The notes under the pieces were generated by a model. It saw only the letters and a program-made list of their open reading frames with translations, was not told where the DNA came from and did not search any database. 64,000 nt of DNA, taken from Parvularcula mediterranea. GTDB taxonomy: Bacteria > Pseudomonadota > Alphaproteobacteria > Caulobacterales > Parvularculaceae. The translations under genes and the position numbers were made by a program. Each line of letters begins with the position of its first letter. Within the stretch, counting starts at the first letter, position 1. The stretch is taken from positions 1,063,288 to 1,127,287 of the forward strand of contig NZ_JABFCX010000003.1 of NCBI RefSeq assembly GCF_013085255.1, in the 5' to 3' direction. Shown piece by piece: positions 33,375 to 41,280 of this stretch.

Positions 33375-33898
33375 CAACCGTGCTCCGTCGCAATCTCGCA
33401 GGCTTTCCGGAAGAGGCCGGCGGGGCTCTTCGGGCCCTCCTCATCCGCGATCATGGTCGGCATGTCTATGGCAGCCTTTGCAAGGGTGAAGAAACGCTGC
33501 GCCCGGGGGCCAAAATCCTGCAGCGTCTCGTCCGGTTCGCTCGCTTCCTGGGTCAGGGCGTCGAGACGGTGGAGAATCATCTCCTCGGTTTTCAGCTCCA
33601 GCCCGAGGGCTTCCTTGCGGAGCGCCGCAAGCGTGTCGGGGCAGAAGCCGGGCCTTGGCACGGAGAGGTAGCGACGCACGCTGCGCATCGGCTTGGTCGT
33701 GTGAAGGACCATCTCCTCCACCGCATCCAGCATCGCGCCAACATCCTCATCGCTCGGCGTGAAGCCATGCTTGGCGGCCCAGAGGCACCAGAGGCAGGCG
33801 TTCACATCGACATGGAAGCGGTCCTGAAGCGCCAGCAGGGTCTCCTGCATTCCGGGCGCCCCGTAAATCTTGAAGGCATAGTCGCGGAGGCTCTCCAT
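33374..33898 (-). CDS. TIGR02444/DUF2390 family protein
   Basis: Protein of 174 residues. It shows the family pattern F-K-I-Y-G-A-P-G-M-Q-E near 8-18 and D-V-N-A-C-L-W-C-L-W near 31-40. Uncharacterised, probably cytoplasmic. Coupled at both ends by ATGA overlaps to ubiX upstream and DUF465 downstream, a three-gene operon. Confidence 0.85.
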   Translation of the reverse strand: MESLRDYAFKIYGAPGMQETLLALQDRFHVDVNACLWCLWAAKHGFTPSDEDVGAMLDAVEEMVLHTTKPMRSVRRYLSVPRPGFCPDTLAALRKEALGLELKTEEMILHRLDALTQEASEPDETLQDFGPRAQRFFTLAKAAIDMPTMIADEEGPKSPAGLFRKACEIATEHG

Positions 33899-34473
33899 CA
33901 GCGCCGGCCTTTCTCCAGGTCTTCGCCCCAGCGCTTCACGCCAGGGGCTTCAATCCCGAACTGATCGAGCACGCGGCCCACGGACTGATCGACCATCTCT
34001 TCGATGGATTGCGGCTCCGCATAAAAGGCGGGAAGGGGCGGCGCGATGATCGCGCCCATCTCCGCAAGGCTCGTCATGGTCCGCAGGTGCCCGAGGTGGA
34101 AGGGCGTCTCCCGCACCATCAGGGAGAGGGTTCGTCGCTCCTTGAGGCACACATCCGCTGCACGGGTGAGGAGGGTGGAGGTCACCCCCGTCGCGATCTC
34201 CGACATGGTCTTCACCGAGCAGGGGACGACCACCATGCCGAGGGTCTTGAAGCTGCCCGACGCAATCGGCGCGCCCACATCATTGATGCCGTAGGTCACG
34301 TCCGCGCCCTCGAAGCGCGCGCCTTCGCCCATCTCATAGGCGATGGTCATCTTGGCCGCCCGGCTGACGACCACGTGGGTCTCACAGCCAGCCGCTTTCG
34401 CAGCTTTCAGGAGCCTGTCGGCATAGACCGTCCCGGACGCTCCCGAGACACCGACGATCAGACGCTTGCTCAT
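33898..34473 (-). CDS. ubiX: Flavin prenyltransferase UbiX
   Basis: Makes prenylated FMN, the cofactor of UbiD decarboxylase in ubiquinone synthesis. The protein has 191 residues: V-G-V-S-G-A-S-G-T-V-Y near 7-17 binds phosphate, then P-C-S-V-K-T-M-S-E-I-A near 88-98 and R-E-T-P-F-H-L-G-H-L near 126-135, all family hallmarks. Cytoplasmic. First gene of the operon with TIGR02444 and DUF465. Confidence 0.96.
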   Translation of the reverse strand: MSKRLIVGVSGASGTVYADRLLKAAKAAGCETHVVVSRAAKMTIAYEMGEGARFEGADVTYGINDVGAPIASGSFKTLGMVVVPCSVKTMSEIATGVTSTLLTRAADVCLKERRTLSLMVRETPFHLGHLRTMTSLAEMGAIIAPPLPAFYAEPQSIEEMVDQSVGRVLDQFGIEAPGVKRWGEDLEKGRR

Positions 34474-34654
34474 GGGGTGAGCCTTTCATGGTCAATGACA
34501 GAACGATAATAGTGCGCGGGACAGGAATTCATCAGCCGGATCATGCGTATCGCAGGCGTTAAAGAGCCAAATATACCGTTAACCACGATCAACTTTTCTG
34601 AAACAGCGGTTGAGACTTCGTGACTCCTGACAACCACAGTGCTTCAATTTCTGT

Positions 34655-34674
34655 GCCCGCCAATTCGGGCGGGC
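34655..34674 (+). promoter_or_regulatory. Leader hairpin before small DUF465 gene
   Basis: GCCCGCC pairs with GGCGGGC around AATTCG, in the 5' leader and ending 20 nt before the ATG at 34695. The 220-nt gap also has TTAACCACGATCAAC (34580-34594), a near miss to a CtrA site. Confidence 0.35.
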
Positions 34675-34694
34675 CGCTGATGAAGGAGATCTTG

Positions 34695-34889
34695 ATGTCC
34701 ATCCAAGCACGCTTAGACACCCTCACCGAAAAGCACCAAGCCCTCGAGGCCGCGCTGAGTGAGGAACGAAGTCACGCGGCATTTGACGAACAGAAGATCA
34801 GCGACCTCAAACGGCAAAAGCTCGCCATCAAGGACCAGATGGCCATGCTCTCCACACAAACCCTTGGGCCCGACCAGAGACCAAGCTAA
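34695..34889 (+). CDS. Small DUF465-type protein
   Basis: Protein of 64 residues from ATG 34695 (AAGGAG 6 nt upstream). One long helix: L-D-T-L-T-E-K-H-Q-A-L-E-A-A then I-S-D-L-K-R-Q-K-L-A-I-K-D-Q-M, the DUF465/YdcH layout, like the gene at 33096. GTG at 34620 would add 25 residues, without a ribosome site. Confidence 0.75.
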   Translation: MSIQARLDTLTEKHQALEAALSEERSHAAFDEQKISDLKRQKLAIKDQMAMLSTQTLGPDQRPS

Positions 34890-34893
34890 GGCC

Positions 34894-34938
34894 AAACGCG
34901 GCGCACCCCGGCCCCGCTCGGGGTGACGCCGTTTCTTT
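34894..34938 (+). terminator. Rho-independent terminator
   Basis: AAACG..GGCG..ACCCCG pairs with CGGGGT..CGCC.GTTT, ending in TTTCTTTC, just after the small DUF465 gene. Confidence 0.75.
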
Positions 34939-34965
34939 CAAGCTGACCAGCGGGGATTACCAGCC

Positions 34966-35766
34966 TTGGCATCACGTACCGTTATCGTCACCGGCGTCGC
35001 AGGCAGCCTCGGCCGCGCCGTGGCGCACCGCTTCTCCAAAAGCTCCGACAAGCTGATCCTCACCGACCGGGACCGCGAACGCGGCGAGGCGGTGAAGGAA
35101 GAGATCATCGCCAAGGGTGGGCAGGCGACCTTCATCGCCGCCGACCTCGACCAGGCGCTCGACGTCCACAATGTCATCGCCGAGGCGCTCGACAGCTATG
35201 GCTCGGTCGACATCCTCGCTCACACGTCGAGCTATTTTTACTCCGCACCCTTCCTTGAGACCTCCGAAGCGCATTTCGACGAGGTGATGGATCGCAATGT
35301 TCGCGCAGCTTTCCTTATCAACCGCGCCGTGGCTCGCCAGATCATTCGGCAGGCGGAAGATATCGAGGAAGACGGCGTCGACACGGCCCACGGCTCGGCC
35401 ATCGTCAATGTCGTCTCCAATGACGCCGTGACCGCCAACGCAGAAGATGCGATCTTCGCCGCCAGCCAGGGCGCCATCGTGCAGCTGACGAAAGCCGTCG
35501 CCATGACCCTCTCCCCCTACGGAGCAAGGGCCAACGCGGTTGGTATTTCAGGGGTGAAAGGCACCCTCGACGAAACTCAGGTGGTGACCGCCGAGCAGCG
35601 CAAGCTCTCCGCCGAAGCCACCCCGATGGGCAGGCGCGGCGAGCCCAAGGAAGTCGCAGGAGCCATCCACTTCCTCGCCGCCGAAGAAGCCAGCTTCATC
35701 ACCGGCCAGGTCCTGTTCGTGGACGGAGGAAGACTCGCCATCTCGAAAAGCGCGGGCCAGGAATGA
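34966..35766 (+). CDS. Degenerate short-chain dehydrogenase/reductase
   Basis: SDR-fold protein of 266 residues with a TTG start (no better start upstream; weak ribosome site). The cofactor motif T-G-V-A-G-S-L-G-R near 9-17 is intact, but the N-N-A-G site reads A-H-T-S, and the catalytic Y-x-x-x-K is F-A-A-S-Q near 161-165 (in A-I-F-A-A-S-Q-G-A). Both essential catalytic residues are therefore replaced, so normal dehydrogenase chemistry is unlikely. The frame is intact, implying selection for a binding or structural role. Coupled (ATGA) to the next gene. Confidence 0.85.
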   Translation: MASRTVIVTGVAGSLGRAVAHRFSKSSDKLILTDRDRERGEAVKEEIIAKGGQATFIAADLDQALDVHNVIAEALDSYGSVDILAHTSSYFYSAPFLETSEAHFDEVMDRNVRAAFLINRAVARQIIRQAEDIEEDGVDTAHGSAIVNVVSNDAVTANAEDAIFAASQGAIVQLTKAVAMTLSPYGARANAVGISGVKGTLDETQVVTAEQRKLSAEATPMGRRGEPKEVAGAIHFLAAEEASFITGQVLFVDGGRLAISKSAGQE

Positions 35767-36125
35767 AGCTCAGGGTAGAGAACGGAGAGGTCAGCCTAAG
35801 CAGCCTCTACAAGTTTCTCGTCGTCGGATGGCTCATTGGAGTCGGCTCGTTCACGGTGCTTGGAACTATCTTCGCTCTTCCAATCCTCTACGCAGCCGAC
35901 GCTCCAATGGTGATCAATGGCGAGATGATCGCACCAGAAGACAAAGGCGCTAGGCCTTACTACCTCTTCCCGTTCGTTGCTGTTTTTGCTGCTGTCTTCA
36001 ACGCCGTCTGGTTCAGCGGCTTCATGGTTCTGGGCCTCTGGCTCTACCGCAAGTTCTCCGGACCTTTCACCATCACTGAGATATCTTCGTCAGCCAACGG
36101 AGAAAACCGCTCTCCATCTGGGTGA
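35763..36125 (+). CDS. Two-pass membrane protein
   Basis: Protein of 120 residues with hydrophobic segments at about 16-43 and 68-96. Its start overlaps the SDR stop and its end overlaps the topoisomerase gene by about 50 nt on the other strand. No family recognised. Confidence 0.6.
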   Translation: MKLRVENGEVSLSSLYKFLVVGWLIGVGSFTVLGTIFALPILYAADAPMVINGEMIAPEDKGARPYYLFPFVAVFAAVFNAVWFSGFMVLGLWLYRKFSGPFTITEISSSANGENRSPSG

Positions 36126-37074
36126 GCCCCTTGCGAGAGCGGCCCTTCAGGCAGTCACCACCGCTCTCCGCCAGCGAGCCATCCTTCACCGCATCGACAA
36201 TCGCAGGATGCACATAGCTCGTCCGCGCAATGGCCTTCGTGTTGCCGAGCCGCGAGGCTGCCGCTTCGAGAACGTCATCAACCTTCGCGCCTCCGGACAG
36301 GCCCGCTTCGAACGCAGCCACCGACCCGTGCCAGGTGCGAAAGCTCTTCGCGGACCCCGTCTCGCCAAAGAACTGCGACAGATCCTCATTCACATCGTCC
36401 GCACAAAGACTGCGGGCCTCGCCGTCATCATCGAAATGCGCCAGCGTCTCACCGGGCAGCCCTGCCAGCTTCTCCAGCATCGCGAAGAGCTTTCGGTCGT
36501 CGATCAGGACCTCGCGGTCCTTCCCGCCCTTCGCGGTGAATGACAGAACATGCCGCTCCGTATCAAGATGATCAGCCCGCAAGGTCGTCAGGCCAAAACT
36601 GCCATTTTCCTCCGTATAGGCCTCATGCCCAACCCTCAGCGCATGCTGGTCGAGGAGGGCAAACATCGCCGCCAAGACCCGCTCCCGCGTCGGCTTCCGT
36701 CCCCGTCGTCGCTCTTCATTGGCAAGCCGCGCCGTGCCCAGCCGCGCGCCGAACTCCGCGAGCAGGTCATATTTCTGCCTGTCGCGATAAGCCCGCCACG
36801 CCTCATGGTAGAGATAGGCCTTCCGCCCCCGCTCGTCCCGGCCCGTCGCCTGCAGGTGCCCCTTCGGATGCGAGCAGATCCACACATCCTCATAGGCAGG
36901 CGGGATCGCCAGCCCCAGGCAACGCTCCCGCACCTCAGGATCACGGACGAGGCTCCCGCCCGGATCGTAGAACGACCAGCCACGCCCACGCTTCCTCCGC
37001 GCGAAACCCGGCTCGGCATCGCTTGAGTAGATGAGCCCTGCGGCGCGGGCGTCCTGTTCGCTGTCAGTCCTCAT
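36073..37074 (-). CDS. DNA topoisomerase IB
   Basis: Poxvirus-like type IB enzyme of 333 residues that relaxes supercoils by a 3'-phosphotyrosine intermediate. Motifs: P-P-A-Y-E-D-V-W-I near 58-66, A-L-R-V-G-H-E near 145, K-G-G-K-D-R-E-V near 181 (Lys), R-T-W-H-G-S near 247, and the active Tyr in A-R-T-S-Y-V-H-P near 286. N-terminal and catalytic domains are complete. Confidence 0.95.
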   Translation of the reverse strand: MRTDSEQDARAAGLIYSSDAEPGFARRKRGRGWSFYDPGGSLVRDPEVRERCLGLAIPPAYEDVWICSHPKGHLQATGRDERGRKAYLYHEAWRAYRDRQKYDLLAEFGARLGTARLANEERRRGRKPTRERVLAAMFALLDQHALRVGHEAYTEENGSFGLTTLRADHLDTERHVLSFTAKGGKDREVLIDDRKLFAMLEKLAGLPGETLAHFDDDGEARSLCADDVNEDLSQFFGETGSAKSFRTWHGSVAAFEAGLSGGAKVDDVLEAAASRLGNTKAIARTSYVHPAIVDAVKDGSLAESGGDCLKGRSRKGLTQMESGFLRWLTKISQ

Positions 37075-37256
37075 GGAAGGACCAAACCCCGCAAAAAAGC
37101 GCCGGGTTCCCTCGGGCGGAACGTCCTGCGCCCATCAGCCGTTAGTCACCCATGACACCGTCACGCCCACACAAGACCGCCCGGCAGCAGTCCCGCGCTT
37201 GCGCCTGCGGCCTTGCGGCCCGATAAGTTCCCTCAAGAGTTCCCGGGAGGACCAAG

Positions 37257-38060
37257 ATGCCCCGTTTTATCAAGCGCAGCGCCCTCGCAGCAGCCGCCCT
37301 TCTCGCAGGCGTCGCGGCCTGTACCTACAATGAGGAGCTTGGCCGCTCCCAGCTCCTGATCTCCGGCGAAAGCTCGATGGCCCAGGCGGCCCAGGCCAGC
37401 TGGAACCAGATCAAGCAGCAGCAGCGTGTCTCCAACGATCCCCGCTACACAAGCCGCGTCAACCGCGTCGCGCCGAAGCTGATCCAGGCCGCTGGCGACA
37501 ATCCCGCCAAGTGGGAAGTGCTCGTCTTCGAAGACCAGAGCCTCAACGCCTTCGCGCTCCCCGGCGGCAAGATCGGCATTCACACCGGCATCCTCGACCT
37601 GATGCAGAATGACGCGCAGCTCGCCGCCGTCGTCGGTCACGAGATCGCTCACGTGAAGTATCGCCACTCCGGTGAGCGCTACAGCCAGAATATCGTCGCC
37701 TCGGGCCTCATCGGCGTCGCCTCGGTCGCCGCTGGCATGGGCTGTGACGGCACCGCCGCTGAGCGCCGCTCCTGTGAGCAGCGCGCAGGCGTAGCCGTTC
37801 AGGCCCTCGGCCTTGGCGCTATCTACGGCGCGATCCTGCCCTACAGCCGCAAGCACGAGCTCGAAGCCGACACGGGCGGCGTTCGCTACATGGCGCGCGC
37901 AGGCTATGACAGCTGCGAGGCGATCCGCTTCTGGCAGCGTATGCAGGCTGCCTCGGCAGGCCAGGCCCGCCCGCCGGAATTCGCCTCCACCCACCCCGCA
38001 TCCCAGACCCGGATCGACAATCTCCGCCAGGTCGTGAGGAAGCAGGGACGCTCCTGCTAA
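37257..38060 (+). CDS. M48-family metalloprotease lipoprotein
   Basis: Protein of 267 residues; the lipobox G-V-A-A-C (Cys about 22) places it at a membrane. The zinc site H-E-I-A-H is near 130-134 and the third ligand is in E-L-E-A-D near 200. It resembles LoiP/YcaL-type periplasmic proteases used in outer-membrane quality control. GGGAGG site 6 nt before the ATG. Last clearly chromosomal gene before the tRNA. Confidence 0.93.
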   Translation: MPRFIKRSALAAAALLAGVAACTYNEELGRSQLLISGESSMAQAAQASWNQIKQQQRVSNDPRYTSRVNRVAPKLIQAAGDNPAKWEVLVFEDQSLNAFALPGGKIGIHTGILDLMQNDAQLAAVVGHEIAHVKYRHSGERYSQNIVASGLIGVASVAAGMGCDGTAAERRSCEQRAGVAVQALGLGAIYGAILPYSRKHELEADTGGVRYMARAGYDSCEAIRFWQRMQAASAGQARPPEFASTHPASQTRIDNLRQVVRKQGRSC

Positions 38061-38120
38061 CAGGGGTCTAAACGACGTCAAAAAGGGGGTGACGCGCCCG
38101 TTTCCCGGCGCTATGCCCCC

Positions 38121-38147
38121 GCTCTCCCGCGGAGCTTCCGCGAGAGC
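38121..38147. terminator. Hairpin between the protease gene and tRNA-His
   Basis: GCTCTC-C-CGCGGA pairs with TCCGCG-AGAGC with one bulge; no T-run follows. It may end the protease transcript or take part in tRNA processing. Confidence 0.4.
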
Positions 38148-38152
38148 CATGT

Positions 38153-38229
38153 GCCGCCTTAGCTCAGTTGGTTAGAGCGCTTGATTGTGGATCAAGAGGT
38201 CGCTGGTTCGATTCCAGCAGGCGGTACCA
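38153..38229 (+). tRNA. tRNA-His (GTG)
   Basis: Standard 77-nt cloverleaf with encoded CCA. The D arm starts with AGCTCAGTTGG, the anticodon loop is TTGTGGA (anticodon GTG, 38187-38189), and the T loop is TTCGATT. Base -1 is T, not the otherwise nearly universal G, and base 73 is A, not C; pair 1-72 is a G-T wobble. Loss of G-1 and C73 is a known alphaproteobacterial feature. The 3' end is probably the insertion site of the conjugative element that follows. Confidence 0.97.
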
Positions 38230-38276
38230 ATAAAATCAACGGCTTAGATAGCTTTCTTTCAAGATGGACATTTAGC

Positions 38277-38374
38277 TGGCAACCATATGGCAACCATTTC
38301 CAGCGAAGCCATGGGTAACCATTGGTATCGTCGAAGCGGTCAATCAACGGCCCTGCCTTCAGGGTTGGTTGCCA
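38277..38374. other. Candidate recombination arm sites next to tRNA-His
   Basis: TGGCAACCAT at 38277-38286 and 38288-38297, the variant GGGTAACCAT at 38313-38322, and the inverted GGTTGCCA at 38367-38374 lie between the tRNA 3' end and the excisionase-like gene. Repeated short motifs in this position are typical of integrase or excisionase arm-type sites at an att site. Inference only. Confidence 0.45.
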
Positions 38375-38375
38375 G

Positions 38376-38744
38376 TCATTGGCATTCAGACGTGCTCTGT
38401 CTCCGGCATTGATCGACATACTTCGCCAAATCGCTTCGGCGGTAGCCGACGGTCCTTCGGCCGAGTTTCACGAAGGTCGGCCCATCTCCAGAACAGCGCA
38501 TCTTCGCGAGGGTCGAAACCGAGCGGTTCAAAAGCAAGGCGGCCTGCTTGGGGGTCAGAAGGTCACAATTTTGATCCATACTCTGCTGCGGAGTGACGGC
38601 GCTCAGGAACTCGTTCAAGGCCTTCAGAACGAGCTCATCAGGCGAGACGTCGGTCAAAACCGCCGCCTTTTGGATCGCGGTCCGATAACGGTGTGGAAGA
38701 TGAGCTGCGTAGCGCGTTTCCGATTGAGGGGATTTGATCGTCAT
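38376..38744 (-). CDS. Excisionase-like helix-turn-helix protein
   Basis: Protein of 122 residues. The C-terminal half is a MerR/AlpA-type HTH: L-L-T-P-K-Q-A-A-L-L-L-N-R-S-V near 62-76, then G-P-T-F-V-K-L-G-R-R-T-V-G-Y-R-R-S-D-L near 86-104, as in excisionases and helix-turn-helix_17 proteins. The N-terminal half has a ribbon-helix-helix-like pattern. The location 150 bp from the tRNA fits an Xis or element regulator. Confidence 0.75.
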   Translation of the reverse strand: MTIKSPQSETRYAAHLPHRYRTAIQKAAVLTDVSPDELVLKALNEFLSAVTPQQSMDQNCDLLTPKQAALLLNRSVSTLAKMRCSGDGPTFVKLGRRTVGYRRSDLAKYVDQCRRQSTSECQ

Positions 38745-38912
38745 GTGTGCGTCGTGATCGCGACGACGAAAGCCTCTGTGCTTTTGTCAGGACTAGAGGT
38801 GCTCGGCTAGGGCTACGTCGGTATCCGGTTCCTTTCAGAAATGTTCTGTAAACCAAGCAATTTGGTCAAAATGCAACTATTTCGGCTTGTTCTCTCCGGC
38901 GAGGGGAAAACC

Positions 38913-39215
38913 ATGTCCGCACCAGACCAAGCCGGCGACGGCAGTAGCGAGCAGAGCGATGACGTCGCGCGCTCTAACCTCCCGTTTTCTCTGCGTCCGA
39001 AACCGGAAGCGATTTCGGACTACGACGAACTCGATGCGCCAATCGTCCGTATCGCAAGTAAGCGGGGGCACTGCCGCCTTGTCGGGAAGGCTTTTAACCA
39101 TTCCACCCTGTTCTGGGATGTGGTCAGCATCGCCGGGGAGGGACTGGTCACGCGCCGCATCGCCAAAGCCAAGGCTCATATCGTACGATGCGCGGAGTGC
39201 CCTGCCGAAGTTTAA
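38913..39215 (+). CDS. Hypothetical protein of the element
   Basis: Protein of 100 residues from ATG 38913 with GAGGGG upstream. Disordered N-terminus, then a small basic domain (I-A-S-K-R-G-H-C-R-L-V-G-K-A-F near 48-62) and a final pair of Cys (V-R-C-A-E-C-P). No family recognised. Its stop overlaps the XRE gene on the other strand. Confidence 0.55.
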   Translation: MSAPDQAGDGSSEQSDDVARSNLPFSLRPKPEAISDYDELDAPIVRIASKRGHCRLVGKAFNHSTLFWDVVSIAGEGLVTRRIAKAKAHIVRCAECPAEV

Positions 39216-39652
39216 TCTGCGCGTGGATCTGACAACAGAAGCCGCATCATCCCAGCCATCAGGTCTTCCGGATCGAGATGCTTGATCTGCTCGGCGATCA
39301 GTTTCCTGAGGGCGGCGTCCGAGGTGATGAGGGCGTCGCTTTTGACCAGAGCCTTGAGAAGCGAGGTGTCGACCGCGTCAGGCGATGACGAAGTCGACGT
39401 GGTCTGGCCTGGTAGGCCAGTGACAAACCGCTCAAGCGGGAATTCCAGAAGCGCCGCCATCTTGACTAGAAGGCATAGCCCCGGGCACCGCTCGCCGGCT
39501 TCGAAGCGCTGTATCGTCGAGCCGCTTTTGAGACCGACCTCGCTCGCGACATAAGACTGGGTCAGGCCCTTCTTCTGTCTGGCGAAGAGCAATTCATTGC
39601 CCAAGGACTGGGCCAGTTGCGGCTCTTCGAAACTATCCTTGCAAAACTCCAT
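39212..39652 (-). CDS. XRE-family regulator
   Basis: Protein of 146 residues from ATG 39652 (GGGAGAGAG upstream). The helix-turn-helix spans about 20-75: L-L-F-A-R-Q-K-K-G-L-T-Q-S-Y-V-A then S-T-I-Q-R-F-E-A-G-E-R. The C-terminal half is helical and unknown. Cro/CI-type proteins near the end of an integrated element usually keep transfer genes off; a tandem operator lies right upstream. Confidence 0.88.
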   Translation of the reverse strand: MEFCKDSFEEPQLAQSLGNELLFARQKKGLTQSYVASEVGLKSGSTIQRFEAGERCPGLCLLVKMAALLEFPLERFVTGLPGQTTSTSSSPDAVDTSLLKALVKSDALITSDAALRKLIAEQIKHLDPEDLMAGMMRLLLSDPRAD

Positions 39653-39685
39653 CTCACTCTCTCCCACAAGCCCTGTGGTGAAGTG

Positions 39686-39715
39686 ATTGCATCACAACAT
39701 TTATTGCAGTGCAAC
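39686..39715. promoter_or_regulatory. Tandem operator before the XRE gene
   Basis: ATTGCATCACAAC (39686-39698) and ATTGCAGTGCAAC (39703-39715) repeat at a 17-bp interval, 34 nt before the XRE start. The second contains the perfect palindrome TTGCAGTGCAA. Probable autoregulatory site. Confidence 0.5.
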
Positions 39716-39783
39716 AAAAATCATTGGTGACAGATTGTTAGCGGCAAAGTTGCTTAACGGCTGGGGTTCGCCTGATACTATAA

Positions 39784-40170
39784 TTAGGTGTTCTGCACGG
39801 AGCGCAGCGTCTCGTCCGGCGCTTCGGCGAGGGATACGATGGCAAGGTGGGCAATCGTGCGAAGGGGAAGCTCCGGCGCGCTGAGGGCGATGAGTTCTCC
39901 GCGCAAACGCTTAAGGGCCAAGGCATGGCGCCCCCTCAGCGCCAAGTAAGTCGCGTCCGGAGCCTTCGCTCTTCGGCTGAGGTCTCGGAGCCCGCCGCGC
40001 CCCAAGAGGTCCAGCACGGCAGGAGCCGTCGCGGCACTGACGGCGAGGGAGCCGATCTCGGTCACACTGCCGGTGGAAATACCCATGGCGCAGGCGCGGA
40101 TACGCAGCTCACGGAGTTTCTTTTGAAACTCCGGATCCCCGCTCAACCTGATCTGGTGGACGTCGACCAT
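39784..40170 (-). CDS. Hypothetical protein of the element
   Basis: Protein of 128 residues, helical and Arg/Leu/Ala-rich, with no membrane segment. Middle part has G-G-L-R-D-L-S-R-R-A-K-A-P-D-A. I recognise no family. It points away from the tra operon. Confidence 0.5.
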   Translation of the reverse strand: MVDVHQIRLSGDPEFQKKLRELRIRACAMGISTGSVTEIGSLAVSAATAPAVLDLLGRGGLRDLSRRAKAPDATYLALRGRHALALKRLRGELIALSAPELPLRTIAHLAIVSLAEAPDETLRSVQNT

Positions 40171-40529
40171 CGAAGCCCCGGCGCTGCTGTTCTGTGGGGA
40201 GCCCTAGATCAGAACCGCTTGCATGATCCTTAAAATTGCTACGGTCTAGCTTACCAAAAGTTGATATTGCCAACCCGGCAGCACCGATGCCGTGGCGGCA
40301 ATCGGCTTGCCAGGCTGGCGAGGCCGCAATGCCGACACGGGCAGTTCTTCGACCATCGGTGGACATCGCCTCGCGGTAAGCACGTCCACGGAGAAACCCG
40401 TGCTCTGACGGCAAGATCATTGCCGATCTGGCACCATTACAAGCGCTACCCACGGATTGATCCACTTGGGCTTTTCCGGCTTCGTGGCGAGGTCATCGAT
40501 TGGCGGTGACGTCAGCAAACGGAGCTTCT
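40171..40529. other. Gap before the tra operon
   Basis: About 360 nt with no secure gene. A rightward frame ends at 40509 with a protein-like tail (W-H-H-Y-K-R-Y-P-R-I-D-P-L-G-L-F) but has only a TTG start. The transfer promoter and perhaps oriT should lie here, but I cannot place them. Confidence 0.4.
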
Positions 40530-40856
40530 ATGCAGCTTTCTCTTTCCTCTTCTCGCGCTGAGCGATCTCTTCAGGGGATCGTTGGCGTGAGCCTTGCCCT
40601 CGCGGGTGTCGCCGTGATGGCGGGCTCGGCCATGGCCGGTACCGATGCCACGTTCGACACGGCCGTGACCACGGTGGCGGGCTATATCAATGGCTCTGCG
40701 GGTAAACTTGCGGCACTCGTGTCGCTCGCTTACGGGGTCGTCCGTATGGCGACGAGCGGCTGGTCCCTCGGCCATGTCGGCGTGCCGATGGCCGTCGGCG
40801 TCGCCGCCGGGATCGGCGGTCCCATCGTCCAGTCGTCGGTTTCGGCGATCATCTAA
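40530..40856 (+). CDS. traA: TraA-type conjugative pilin precursor
   Basis: Protein of 108 residues from ATG 40530 (GGAG 6 nt upstream). A long leader (about 1-36, ending GSAMA) is followed by a ~70-residue mature pilin with two hydrophobic segments (K-L-A-A-L-V-S-L-A-Y-G-V-V and V-P-M-A-V-G-V-A-A-G-I), the F-pilin layout. It is the first gene of the F-type operon, as in F itself. Confidence 0.8.
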   Translation: MQLSLSSSRAERSLQGIVGVSLALAGVAVMAGSAMAGTDATFDTAVTTVAGYINGSAGKLAALVSLAYGVVRMATSGWSLGHVGVPMAVGVAAGIGGPIVQSSVSAII

Positions 40857-40981
40857 CAAGTTCCAACTCTAACAAGGGAGCGTGATCGAGCACGCGGTTG
40901 AAAGCAGACGGCTCCGGCCCTCGGCAGGGGGAGCAGTTTTCATGGGTTCAATCGTCCGTGTCAGGTCACAGAAAAGACAAG

Positions 40982-41275
40982 ATGGCCACGGCTGATCGCT
41001 ACCGCATACCTGCGACCCTGGATGATCCTGAGAAGCTTGCCTTCTGGACGCTCGACGAGTTCGTCCTCTTGGTCGGCGGTTTCATGCTCGGCATCGTCCT
41101 TGGACGGTTCGTGGAAGGCATCCTGGCGGGCTTCGCCGGCGTCTTTCTGATCAAGCGCTTCAAGCGCGGTGAAAGCCTCCAAGTCTTACGCTTCGCGGCC
41201 TATTGGTACCTGCCTTCCGGCCTCTTCTCCTTCGAGCGAACGCTCCCCTCCCACAAACGCGAACTGGCGGGGTAA
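40982..41275 (+). CDS. traL: Conjugative transfer protein TraL
   Basis: Inner-membrane pilus-assembly protein of 97 residues (VirB3 equivalent). Has the TraL pattern R-Y-R-I-P-A-T-L-D-D-P near 6-16, a hydrophobic pair (about 25-55), and a final F-A-A-Y-W-Y-L-P-S. ATG 40982 was chosen; a TTG at 40898 would lengthen it without a match to the family. Confidence 0.9.
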   Translation: MATADRYRIPATLDDPEKLAFWTLDEFVLLVGGFMLGIVLGRFVEGILAGFAGVFLIKRFKRGESLQVLRFAAYWYLPSGLFSFERTLPSHKRELAG

Positions 41276-41280
41276 GGAAC

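Noticed and set aside
38192-38419. Leftward frame running into tRNA-His
   Set aside because: Its end (P-P-A-G-I-E-P-A-T-S) is the familiar false translation of a tRNA 3' half, and it overlaps the candidate arm sites.
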